Source of the DNA: UBA6614 sp002433235
GTDB lineage: Bacteria; Verrucomicrobiota; Verrucomicrobiia; Limisphaerales; UBA1100
Direction: 5' to 3'
NCBI GenBank assembly: GCA_002433235.1
Contig: DJHS01000033.1
Location: 1-24,177 of the forward strand
DNA length: 24,177 nucleotides
The translations under genes and the position numbers were made by a program. Positions 1 to 9,500 of the stretch are shown here, piece after piece; the stretch's first letter is position 1, and every line of letters starts with the position of its first letter. The notes beneath the pieces are model-generated. The model was not told the DNA's origin. It searched no databases and was given only the letters and a program-made list of their open reading frames with translations.

Positions 1-1452
1 CCAATTCGCCGCGCCGGGAAGGACATCTTTTGGCTGCAGCTTTTGCGCTTTGAGCCAAGCAACCATGTCCGCAGTGCCCTTCGCGCCGCCGGGTGGCTTG
101 GGCAGGCTGATTTCATCCCCGAGGCTGACGACGCGAATACGGTGCGCGCGGGCGCCGAGGTTTTTGCAGTACTCCTCGAGTTTGGCGGTGGGCACGCTGC
201 GCACGTCAATATAGGTTCCGTTCTTGGCGGACGTTTCCTGCAGCGCGAACATCTTGCGAAATTCGGCGACACCTTGGTCGTACTTGGACCCGAGTCCCGG
301 CGCAAAGGTGAAGCCGTAAATGAGCGTCTCCGTCGGTAGCCGGCCGCGCAGGGGCTCCTTTTTTACCTCGGTTAGCAAATCTAAAAGTACGTCCTCCTGC
401 CGACGCAGTCGGCGCGAGTAGCGTGTGTCGGCATCAGCGGCGAGCTTCAGTGCGCCCTCGCCATCGAAGGCGGCGATTGCAGTAAGTTTCCCATTTGCTT
501 CCTTCACGGCAAACTCCGCACGATACTTGCCATTACCGGCAAAGCCCCATTGGCCGTCATTAAGCGTGTCCATCGTGCCGCCGACTTCCACCCAGTTGCT
601 GCTTTTGCCGGGAGCAACTTTCACACTTACCTTCGGCCAGTTGCGCAGATGCACCCAGTAAGGCGAATGTTGCTGCCAGTTGCCGCCGCCAATCGCTTTT
701 GCCCCGCCGAAGGTCAGTTCGGCGCTGCCGCGGTTGGTCACCTTCACAAACACATCGCCTGCCTGCGTGAGCATGCCGTCGAGCGGCAGGTAGCGTTCCT
801 TGTCGATGCGCATCTTCACCTGTTCCTCGTCGGTGGTGAGCAGCAGGCAATCGATGTTGCGTTTGGCAGCGGGCGCGGGTTGCTTGCCGGTGGTGAGCGT
901 GATGGTGGCAATGCCGGGCTGCAGATTGGCGTAGGCATTGTGCCCTTCCCACACGATGTTCTCCGAGGCCCCCCAACTCCACGCGTGCTCGGCCTTGAGC
1001 TTTTGACTGAAGGCCCAAATCTTCAGATTCTTCCGCGCGCCGTACAGCCGGTCCAGCGCGGCCATGCCGTTCTGCTCCACCTTCACGCGAAACTGTGTCT
1101 CAAACCGATACGCCGCCTCGTACCGCACCAACACCAAATACCGCCCCGCCTTCGGCACCCGCACGCGAATGGTCGCCTTTCCTTCCGCCTGTTCATCCGC
1201 GCCCAGAAATGCCTTGCGGCTCAAAAACGAATTGGCAAACGTGGCCGCGTAATAATTTTCCCCCCACGGCTTGGCCTTCCACGCGTCATTGGCGGACGAG
1301 AATTCCTCGGCTTCGATCAACAAATTCCCATCCGGCTGGGCGGCAACAGGATGACTGCCGCGAAAGTTGACGGGAGCGATGTTGGCAGATTTCTGTGCGG
1401 CTGTGCAGCCAATCGACAAAAGAACGCAACTGAGTTGAAAAATCGTTTTCAT
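1..1452 (-). CDS. Secreted protein of unknown function, CBM-like N-terminal region (partial, C-terminus outside window)
   Basis: An open frame runs from ATG at 1450-1452 to the left window edge without a stop, giving the first 484 residues. Residues 1-19 look like an export signal: Lys2, a hydrophobic stretch, then SIGC with Cys16. That is an imperfect lipobox, so lipoprotein or ordinary cleaved secretion are both possible. Residues about 44-185 start with LLIEAEEF and continue with beta-rich sequence typical of CBM6-like or related carbohydrate-binding sandwiches (family resemblance, not a firm assignment). A second beta-rich region lies around 215-330. The visible C-terminal part holds YGFTFAPG and VVSLGDEISLP, which could open a catalytic or barrel domain, but I do not recognise it. 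The gene lies downstream of and co-directional with the sulfatase, with about 110 bp between them. A secreted glycan-related role is inferred from that context. No clear Shine-Dalgarno precedes the start. Confidence 0.82.
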   Translation of the reverse strand, partial: MKTIFQLSCVLLSIGCTAAQKSANIAPVNFRGSHPVAAQPDGNLLIEAEEFSSANDAWKAKPWGENYYAATFANSFLSRKAFLGADEQAEGKATIRVRVPKAGRYLVLVRYEAAYRFETQFRVKVEQNGMAALDRLYGARKNLKIWAFSQKLKAEHAWSWGASENIVWEGHNAYANLQPGIATITLTTGKQPAPAAKRNIDCLLLTTDEEQVKMRIDKERYLPLDGMLTQAGDVFVKVTNRGSAELTFGGAKAIGGGNWQQHSPYWVHLRNWPKVSVKVAPGKSSNWVEVGGTMDTLNDGQWGFAGNGKYRAEFAVKEANGKLTAIAAFDGEGALKLAADADTRYSRRLRRQEDVLLDLLTEVKKEPLRGRLPTETLIYGFTFAPGLGSKYDQGVAEFRKMFALQETSAKNGTYIDVRSVPTAKLEEYCKNLGARAHRIRVVSLGDEISLPKPPGGAKGTADMVAWLKAQKLQPKDVLPGAANW

Positions 1453-1473
1453 AAAATCATATCGTTACCGGGA

Positions 1474-1494
1474 GGGACGAATTCACTTCGTCCC
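1474..1494. repeat. Perfect 8-bp hairpin in the intergenic block
   Basis: GGGACGAA (1474-1481) and TTCGTCCC (1487-1494) form a perfect stem around the 5-nt loop TTCAC. On the plus strand it is followed by the T-rich TTATTT at 1495-1500, so it resembles an intrinsic terminator in that direction, although no plus-strand gene lies to its left. On the minus strand it sits between the sulfatase stop and the next start. It may be a terminator or part of a dispersed palindromic element. Confidence 0.55.
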
Positions 1495-1504
1495 TTATTT
1501 AGTC

Positions 1505-1528
1505 CTCTGCGTCTCCGCGCCTCTGCGT
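1505..1528. repeat. Three tandem copies of an 8-bp unit (CTCTGCGT type)
   Basis: Three consecutive 8-mers: CTCTGCGT (1505-1512), CTCCGCGC (1513-1520) and CTCTGCGT (1521-1528). The first and third are identical and the middle one differs at two positions. From memory, similar CTCTGCGT-type runs recur between genes in various environmental bacteria; I could not verify copy number here. It lies between two perfect hairpins, so the whole 1474-1557 segment looks like one composite intergenic element. Confidence 0.6.
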
Positions 1529-1535
1529 GAGAGTT

Positions 1536-1557
1536 GGGGCAAGGCGGAACTTGCCCC
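1536..1557. repeat. Perfect 8-bp hairpin just downstream of the sulfatase stop
   Basis: GGGGCAAG (1536-1543) and CTTGCCCC (1550-1557) form a perfect GC-rich stem with the 6-nt loop GCGGAA. It begins 5 bp beyond the sulfatase stop codon (1563-1565) in the direction of transcription, which suits a transcript 3' end or mRNA-protecting hairpin. It has no following T-run on the minus strand, so a canonical rho-independent terminator is unlikely. Confidence 0.5.
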
Positions 1558-1562
1558 TCCCA

Positions 1563-2990
1563 TTAAAAATCTCGAAAGGGCCCGCGCGGTTCGGCGTTCT
1601 TCATTTGTTTCTGCCAAAGCGCGAATCGGGCTTTGAGCATTTTTAAAATCTCGGGTTTGGTTTGGGACAAATCTTTTTTCTCAGCCAGATCGGTACGGAG
1701 GTCAAAGAGGCCGTTGCCGCGGCTGCTTTCGACCCATTTCCAGTGACCCACTCGGGCGCCTTTGTCGAGACGGCGTTGCCAGAACATTTCTTTGCGCAAA
1801 GATTTCATTTTGCCGCGCAGCACAGGGATCAGGTCAAAGCCGTCGAGCGGGATGTCTTTGGGCGTGGAGGCATTCGCGGCCGCAAGGAGGGTGGGGAATA
1901 TTTCGAGCGCGGTCAGGAAGGCGTCGCTGGTGGCACCGGCGGGGACTTGGCCGGGCCAGCGGATGATGCAGGGCACACGCAGGCCGCCCTCAAACATCTG
2001 GCCTTTGCCGCCGCGCAGGGGGGTATTGTCGGCGGCTCCACCGCCGCCGTTGTCGCTGAAGAAAATAACGATGGTGTTGTCAGCGATTTGGTATCGGTCG
2101 AGCAGATCCAGCACGCGGCCGATGGCGGCGTCCATGGCGGTGACAGAACCGACAAATTCCAGCCGCCGCGCAGCGCGGTTGGGCACGGTGTACAGTTTAT
2201 CGCCGTAACGACTGCGTTTGCGTTGCTCGGTGCCGGCTTGGGCCTGCAGTTTGGGGTAAAGTTTTTTGAACTTTTCCGGAGCCTGCGCGCCGGTGCGAAT
2301 GGCGGGATCGAGGTTGCTGGCGCCGTGCGGGGCATTGAAGGGCAGGTACAGGAAAAAGGGGCGCCGATGATTCGCCTTGAGGAAGCGTACGGCTTCGCGC
2401 TCGAAAAGGTCGGTGCAGTAAGTGCCCTTGTCGGCAGTGGTGGGCGAGTTGTTGCGGTACATTGAGGGCACGCCGTAGCGTTCGTGGGTGTAATAATCGA
2501 TGCCGGTGTTCACGAAGCCATAAAAGTCGTCGAACCCGCGCGCCAACGGAAGGAATCGCTTGTGCACGCCAAGATCCCATTTGCCAAAAATGCCGCTCAC
2601 GTAGCCGGCCTTTTTCAGCACGACCGGCAGCAGCACTTCGCGCGTGTCCATGCCGCCGATGCGTTCGAAGGTGGCCTCGTACTCGCCGGGCTTGTATTGG
2701 TAGCCGTAGTCAGGCGCTTCATTGCGGATCATATCATAAATGCCATTGCGCTGTGGATAACGCCCGGTGAGTAGGGCGCCGCGCGAGGGCGTGCATGCGG
2801 GCCATGCCACGTAAAAATTTGTGAGCTTGGTGCCGCCCTTGGCGAGGCGATCGAGATGGGGCGTGAGAACTTCCCTGGATCCGAAACAACTGAGATCACG
2901 ATAGCCCTGATCGTCGGACACGATCAACACAATGTTCGGCGGCGCGGCCGCCATCCACAGTGGCAGCAACAACAAAAAAAGGAAGCGCAT
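1563..2990 (-). CDS. Secreted formylglycine-dependent sulfatase (arylsulfatase family)
   Basis: 475 residues. It hydrolyses sulfate esters, probably on sulfated polysaccharide; the exact substrate cannot be told from the sequence. The start at 2988-2990 gives a classic signal peptide (MRFLFLLLLPLW, cleavage near AAA-P). The longer frame back to 3140 would bury that signal behind 50 residues of non-conserved sequence, so I reject it. Family hallmarks seen: metal-binding SDDQGY (Asp26, Asp27), the maturation motif CTPSR at 66-70 with Cys66 converted to formylglycine by a formylglycine-generating enzyme, GRYPQRNG just after it, and SDNGG with Asp313/Asn314 as metal ligands, followed by LRGGKG. 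Length is normal for the PF00884 family. It ends PRGPFRDF, stop TAA. It is transcribed divergently from the SET gene across 94 bp and precedes the CBM-like secreted gene on the same strand. Confidence 0.95.
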   Translation of the reverse strand: MRFLFLLLLPLWMAAAPPNIVLIVSDDQGYRDLSCFGSREVLTPHLDRLAKGGTKLTNFYVAWPACTPSRGALLTGRYPQRNGIYDMIRNEAPDYGYQYKPGEYEATFERIGGMDTREVLLPVVLKKAGYVSGIFGKWDLGVHKRFLPLARGFDDFYGFVNTGIDYYTHERYGVPSMYRNNSPTTADKGTYCTDLFEREAVRFLKANHRRPFFLYLPFNAPHGASNLDPAIRTGAQAPEKFKKLYPKLQAQAGTEQRKRSRYGDKLYTVPNRAARRLEFVGSVTAMDAAIGRVLDLLDRYQIADNTIVIFFSDNGGGGAADNTPLRGGKGQMFEGGLRVPCIIRWPGQVPAGATSDAFLTALEIFPTLLAAANASTPKDIPLDGFDLIPVLRGKMKSLRKEMFWQRRLDKGARVGHWKWVESSRGNGLFDLRTDLAEKKDLSQTKPEILKMLKARFALWQKQMKNAEPRGPFRDF

Positions 2991-3060
2991 GGGCGCATTG
3001 CAAACCGCCCGCCCACCTTTGGCAACCAAAAGCGAACAAGTGCCGCTTGACCGGTTGGCA

Positions 3061-3084
3061 GCGCGGGTCATTGAATGCCCGCGC
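3061..3084. promoter_or_regulatory. Dyad directly upstream of the SET gene start codon
   Basis: GCGCGGG (3061-3067) pairs with CCCGCGC (3078-3084), and the inner CATT (3069-3072) pairs with AATG (3074-3077). This gives 11 paired bases around a single central G, with one bulged T at 3068. The dyad ends on the base before the ATG at 3085. It lies in the 94-bp divergent gap shared with the sulfatase. It could be an operator, or an RNA hairpin affecting start-codon access. No Shine-Dalgarno is visible for the SET gene. Confidence 0.45.
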
Positions 3085-3558
3085 ATGAAGCACGAGGTGG
3101 AGAACAAGTACCTGAATTTTAGGAAATCAAAGATCCACAATTACGGCGCGTACGCGAAGCAGGATATTCGTAAGGGCACGAAGATTATCGAGTATATCGG
3201 CCGGGCGATCACAAAAAAGCGCGCGCAGAAGTTGCTGGAAGACGGCAATGGGTACGTGTTCACCATTAACAAATATTTCGATATCGACGGCAGCGTGCGC
3301 TGGAACCCGGCGCGCTACATCAACCACGGCTGCGATGCCAATGCCGAGAGCGACATTATCGACGACCGCGTGTGGATCATCGCCACGCGCAAAATCCGCA
3401 AGGGCGAGGAGGTACTGTACAATTACAACTTCGACCTCGAGGACGCGCTCGACAACCCCTGCAATTGTGGGTCAGAAAAGTGTGTGGGATACATGGTGGG
3501 GGATGAGTACTGGCCGAAATTGCGCAAGCTTTTGCGCAAGAAAAAGAAGCGCGCCTAG
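3085..3558 (+). CDS. SET-domain protein (putative protein-lysine methyltransferase)
   Basis: 157 residues, nearly all of it one SET domain plus a post-SET cysteine cluster. Such proteins transfer methyl groups from S-adenosylmethionine to lysine side chains; the substrate in bacteria is usually unknown. Seen: Gly-rich motif near KGTKIIEYIG (30-39), the NHGC motif at 80-83 (usual form NHSC, here with Gly), VLYNYNF at 110-116 corresponding to the conserved LxYDY region, and C126-x-C128-x4-C133 which with Cys83 could bind zinc as in eukaryotic post-SET regions. The C-terminus is very basic (KLRKLLRKKKKRA), suggesting a nucleic-acid or acidic-partner contact. I start at ATG 3085 because homologues begin close to NKYLNFRKSKIH. 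The upstream in-frame extension overlaps the sulfatase gene. The stop lies 11 bp from the convergent stop of the 4752-aa gene. Confidence 0.9.
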   Translation: MKHEVENKYLNFRKSKIHNYGAYAKQDIRKGTKIIEYIGRAITKKRAQKLLEDGNGYVFTINKYFDIDGSVRWNPARYINHGCDANAESDIIDDRVWIIATRKIRKGEEVLYNYNFDLEDALDNPCNCGSEKCVGYMVGDEYWPKLRKLLRKKKKRA

Positions 3559-3569
3559 CGCATCCCCGG

Positions 3570-6500
3570 CTATTGCAGCCGCTTCAGCATCACGTTCAGT
3601 TTCACGCGACCCTGAGCACCGCTGACTCCATCGATGGAGAAGTAGACCTTGTCGCCCTTGGACAATGTGGCGCGGGCGATTTTCACCCGGCTTGAGGGCG
3701 CGGGCTGTTGCCGGTCATTGTCGTTGCCGGTTGATTTTCCGCCGGGCTGAACCACGGTGAGGGTGGTATCAATGGAACTGCCAATCGTATTGGCGTCGAT
3801 TTCGTACACGCCGTTTTGCGGCACATGCAGCACCCACCAGACCGACCGGCCATGCCACATCCTGCGGCCATCCCCCGTGCGCACACCCGCGGCTTCGCCC
3901 TGACCAGCGGACGCACCCTGATTATGGCCACTGCCTTGGGCCTGCCAGCGGTTGCCCAGAAGCGGGCGCAACTGCAAGACGAAGCTGCCCTCGGGATTGT
4001 CATTGGGCACACGCGATTTCACGAGGGGCGACTTGGGATTGTTGGGCTGTGGCGGGCGGACTCCACCGGGGTTCACCGTGCCGGGAATGCCTTTAGCAGG
4101 CCGCGGGTTGACCGGGCGCGGCGCCACGGGGGAAACAGGCCGCGGTGGTTTTTGATTTCCCATATTGCCCCCGGACGGGTGCGATGTTCCGCCACCCGGC
4201 TGCGAGGGAGTCGACGGCTGACGGGGCGTGGTGTTCACGGTGGCACCAAGGCCAGGCCCAGCGTTGCTGCCAGTGCGCGCACCGGGCCCAACAACCGGAC
4301 GCGTACGCGAAGGCTGAATGGCCTGGGCGGTTTGCCGCCGTTGCACTTGGGCATCAGGCAAACCACGAGGCGGCTTGTAGTAGAGAAGCGGATTCTTGGT
4401 CGGCGTGACACTGGGCACAGGCAGCCCCAACCCACGCGGCGGATTGAAGCTCACCGAGGTATCTGGCGTTACCCGGCGAGTCCCGTTGGAGTCACGATAC
4501 AAGGAGACAACCTGACCAATAATGGTCATCGCGCGAGAATTGTCGAGGTACAGAGGTTGAGTGAAATCACCAAACGGCGGCGGCAAATAACGATTGTGGT
4601 GATATCCTGTCTGCATGCCACTCCACAAAACATTTGGACTGGAGAAGCGAGGGATGCGCGCATACGCCGTTCCCGGCAGGGCCATGATCGTACAATATGG
4701 CACAAACGGGTTGTTCAGACCCGGTGCGGTGAAGTGATTGCCCATAGAGAGAAACTCGTCATTAACGTAGTTATAATTCGACCCATACGGGCTGAAGGTA
4801 TGGGTCGAATTGATCACATCAACACCCGCGTCGTCTCCCAATCCATGACTGCCTGAAAGCAGATGGCCAATCTCGTGGGCAAACGTATGGTTGGGCACAG
4901 CCTTGTTGAACTGAACCACTGCTCCATAAAAAACATCTCGATTCATCTGCGCATTAAACCCGAATATATTTTCTGCGGGGTTTCGGTACATCTGGTGCGT
5001 AATGCCATAGACCCCCAAAGATGTAGTTACCCGGATGACCACGTTGTCCACGGTCATTTGTCCCTTTTCACTGGTGACCTTCCAGCCGCCCCGCAAATTC
5101 TGCCACGCGTTGCCCGTGTTCACGGAATTAAATGTCTGTGTCATGCTTTCAATGGATGTCCCGTTAAATGTCAGGAATGGAACAAGTGACAGATCGGTGT
5201 CCCTATACAAATCCAGACGAACGTATTCATTTAAATCCACCACATTGTCCACAAAATTAACGGTGATGGTGGCAGAGCCCGGTCGACCCGGCTTCTCAAG
5301 GTCATAGAGGTTTTTCACCCCGGCCGCGTTCAGCGGAATGTTGTAAACTCGCACCTGATCAAGCCGGCCGTTGAACTTGGCCATTGGTCCCAAGAAATCA
5401 TCCACTCCCAACAGGAAACGCTCTCCTGAAGCGTATACAGTCCCCGTGTACGAGGCATTGGTATCGATCACGCCATCGATATAAATCCGTTTCTCTCCCC
5501 CAACAATCTCAGCCACAACATGATGCCAGTTGCCATCATTGATAACCTTTGAACTGGACAAAATTTGATTATCCGAGGTGTCTGCAGTACCGTTGGTACT
5601 TGTATGGAATTGCATAAAGCCGGAGGTTGCATTGCATTCAATCATCCATCCCCGTGTCGAGTTGCCCTTCCCTCCCTTGCTCATAATTGTTCCGGATAGG
5701 TTGCCGCTGGAGGGCGGCCCCACCCACATGGACACAGCAAAATTACTACCGGGATTCAATACGGGCGAGTTACCCATATTGACTAGGGATGGGAGGGCAA
5801 GAGAGGAGTTGAACTCATAGGCTCCCCCCGCCTGCTGCAGACGATCCGGCACAGTCGAAACATTCATCGGAGCGCCGTTGAGGTTATAAACCCCCGCAGA
5901 ATCAACCGCGTCACCATCCAGTTTCCAATATGCGACCATTCCCAAGCTAGGATTCGGAGGAGTAACGAAACCTCCCGTCAATTCATATCTATGAAGATCA
6001 ATCACCTCCGAAACATTCAACGCTCTGTTATACAACCGAATGTCATCAATCGCACCCTTGTATGGAAAATGACTGGTCGCCACGCGGTACCCCGTGTCCA
6101 TGACCATGTCGGCCCCCGTTGCCCCGTTTGCCAAGGTGGGAACATTTGCCACGCCCGTCTGAAGTCCGTTAACGTATATCGAGACAACACCGGAAGAATC
6201 ACGGGTCACCACCAGGTGATGCCATGCCGATTCGTTCCACTTGTGATCCACCGACATTTCGCACGCCATTTGTCCCCCGGTGAAGAACTGCAACCGCCCC
6301 CCCTGATTGCCATTCTGCGGCTCCAAGTGAAGAGCGAGATGCCCAATCTTTTGGTTGGAAAACAAAACCCTTTTATCCCCTGCAACATCCATGATAGCCA
6401 AACTGCGAGTCTTGCCGGCAACCGCTCCACGAATCGTCGGTCCTGCAACAAATGTCCCCATCCCGCTGTTTAGAAAAACCCTGTTCACAGCCCCACTATT

Positions 6501-9500
6501 GCCGACCACTACATCCAGATCTCCATCTTCGTCAAAGTCGCCCGCAGCTAAGGCATTGGAGTTGTTTGTGTCCGTTGCATCAAGGGCTCCATAGGAAGAA
6601 AAGACGCCTCCGCCGATGTTTCGATAAACTGAGTTAGAAGCATTATGGTTGCCATAGATCACATCGTTGTCTCCATCACCATCAATATCCACCAACAAGG
6701 CCGTTGCCGTGTTGTTTGTTTCTGAACCAACCGCTCGGGAAGGCTGAAAGCCTCTTCCAGGGGGAAAAGCGGGATACCAAAGGTTTGCTTCATTCTCATT
6801 TAGCACCAGCAAATCAGGATACACATCCGAGTTAATACGTGCCATGACCACCCCCGTGGAATTATCGTTCACACCGGCATAGACCTTTCGGGATTTGTCA
6901 AAGGCCCCTGCCCCATCGTTTTCAAACCATATGTTCTCCTGATTATAATTCGCCACAAAGACATCAAGGTCATCATCGTTATCCATGTCACCCAACACCA
7001 ACCCACGTGAATCCGTTGGAATAAACACAGGTGTCAACTGGTACAACTGAGCCACCTCACCGGGAATCAATGCACGATCATAAATGCGTACATCATCCAG
7101 TTGGCCGGAAAAATAGGACGAATTGCCAGCATCCGCACCCACCAGCAATGTCGTCCCAAAAAATGTTCCCGTGGCATTCCCCAGAGTGTCTTCTCCCTGA
7201 TGTATTCCGTTGACATACCTCGTGACCGTGCCGCGAACCAATCCATCCTGATAACGAATTCGCCGCACACGGTAGGAAGCATCTCCAAAGTAAAGATTTC
7301 CAGCACCGTCAAAACCCAATGATGACCCCACCACGTCAAGACTTGTACTAGCTGGAGGCATACCATCTCCTCCATAGGACGGAGCCCCACTTCCAGCCAT
7401 GGTGGAAATCGTGCCTCTCACTAAATCTACAACCCGAATACGACCTCTGTCAGTTACGTAAAGGTGACTGCCCGTAACCGCTATTGCCTTGGGTTCTTGG
7501 AAACCTGCACCAACGGCCTGCCCCCCATCTCCGGTAAAGTTCACAAATGCCGAGCCTGCAACGGTATCAATAATCCCTCCCGTTACCTTTCGAACCCGGA
7601 AGGCTCCAGCCAAGTTGTATCCATCAAGAATGAAAAGATTATCGGATGCATCCACGGCCAAGTCTTTCGGATATATCAGCATACAATTCGTGGTAGCCGA
7701 TCCCCCATCCCCGGCAAAACCAACTGATCCATTCCCCGCCGCGACTGAAACTGTTGGTGTGCCCGCGGTTGGATTGGCAACACTGTGAACCCTGACTCCA
7801 ACCGGATCGCAGACATAAAGCGTCCCGGCACTGTTTACCGCCAATCCACTAGTTCCATTGCCTGACGTCAGAGTCAGGCCGCCCACGGTGTTAATCACCC
7901 CTGAGGTCAAATTAATCCACCGCACCGTCGCCCCAGTGTGAATGTATAGACGGTTCCTCACCGAATCCACGGTCATTGACTGAATCTCCGCAAATGAAGC
8001 CAACGTCGCCTGCAATCCATCCCCGACATTTACCGTGCCGCCCGCACCCGCAAAATGCGAAATAACACCAGCGGTGTTGACCTTCCGCACTGTACGCGCT
8101 GTTGGGTCACCAATATAAGTTGTCCCATCGCTTGCCACAGCAATGATGGGTGTACCAACTCGAGCCTCGACAGCCTGCCCGCCATCCCCCTCGGTTCCGG
8201 CGACACCTGTCCCAGCAAGTGTCTCGGTATATCCGGATGCACTACTGCCACGGTCGACAACAGTTACCACATGGTACCATCCATCACTGCTGGAAGGAGC
8301 GCTTGTGTCAGCTGTACCGTTGCCGGCAGGCATCAACGGATCAACATCAGCAACCAGCCGACTGTTATTCAAAGCCATCTGATAGTTTACCTGACTGCCA
8401 CCATCCCGATTGGCCAAAATCCAGTTGTTTGCCAACAATGAGTCAGGCTTGACCCAAGCTGAGAGAGTCAGGCTCTTGGTGTTGGGCATGTTAAAAGCGC
8501 TGAAGTTTCCTGCCGTCGCACTGGAAACCTCCAGATATTGCGCTGTACCATTAAACTCCACCGCCTTGTTGGGCCGCCCCAAACGATCCGTCACCCGGCG
8601 CACGGATCCCTTCAACGTGCCGTTATTACCCAAGAGTCCACTATCCCGCCCATCGCCTTCATCAAACTGGTAATGCCCCGCCAAGCCATAAGCTGCGCCA
8701 AACTTCTTGGGCGTATCCATGTTGTACAACTGCGCCACCTCAAAGTTTGTTAGTGCTCGATTATACAGCCGGAATTCGTCCATTTCACCATTGTAGGGAT
8801 ACATGCCCCAGTTTGGATTACGACTATCTGCCGCCGTAGAAAATCCAAAATCCAAGTTCAGGTTGGTGGCATTATTCCCCGTCAACACAGTTTGGCTCAG
8901 GATTTGGACTCCATCCCGGAAAAGTGAAACTGTGCTGTTATGAGACCGACGCAGAACAAGGTGATACCAGCGCCCTGGATACCATTCCAGATTGGCCGTG
9001 GACATCGTGGGAGAAGTCGCATTGCCGGTATAAAACTCCAATGTAGCGTTATTTGGACTCATCCAGTCTGCGGCATTCAAGCGCAACTCAAATTGTCCAG
9101 GCTCCTTGCCAGCCACCAACACCTGCTGCCCCGTTCCTGTAATATCGGCCGATAACAAGGCCGTCGTATTGCCTGAAGTACCGGGCAGAACCTGCCCCGC
9201 AGCAAATGTGCCGGTACTGTTACCCGCATAAAACCTGTCTGCCCCAGACTCATACCCAAGCACAATGTCCTTATGCGAATCCCCGTTCAAGTCGGCTCCC
9301 CAAAGGGCTGAGGCGTTGCCTACCGCTACACCTAGACTCGTAGGCGCCTTAAATGTGCCATTGCCATGATTCTCATAATAGAGGCTGGTTGAATTTCGTT
9401 CCGCGGTCAGAATATCAGGGCGACCATCACCACTTATGTCAATGAGCACCAGTGCCTGCGTGGCATTACCACCCGGAGAGATCCACTCGCTACTTACTAC

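Noticed and set aside
550..1530. 326-residue plus-strand frame opposite the first gene
   Set aside because: It mirrors a continuous minus-strand frame with a signal peptide and domain-like sequence; the plus frame has biased, low-structure composition (Arg/His/Pro-rich).
2932..3084. N-terminal extension of the SET protein
   Set aside because: It overlaps the sulfatase signal-peptide region on the other strand and has no SET-family similarity; homologues begin near the 3085 ATG.
2991..3140. Longer sulfatase start at 3140
   Set aside because: It would place 50 unrelated residues before a clear signal peptide and overlap the SET gene.
3910..4410. Collagen-like repeat in the Pro/Gly-rich linker
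   Set aside because: No regular Gly-X-Y period is present; it is an irregular low-complexity linker.
3816..4856. Long plus-strand frames inside the giant genes (also near 11856-13028, 16167-17246 and 17688-18335)
   Set aside because: They are antisense shadows of GC-rich coding sequence with Arg/His/Pro-rich translations and no recognisable motif or start signal.
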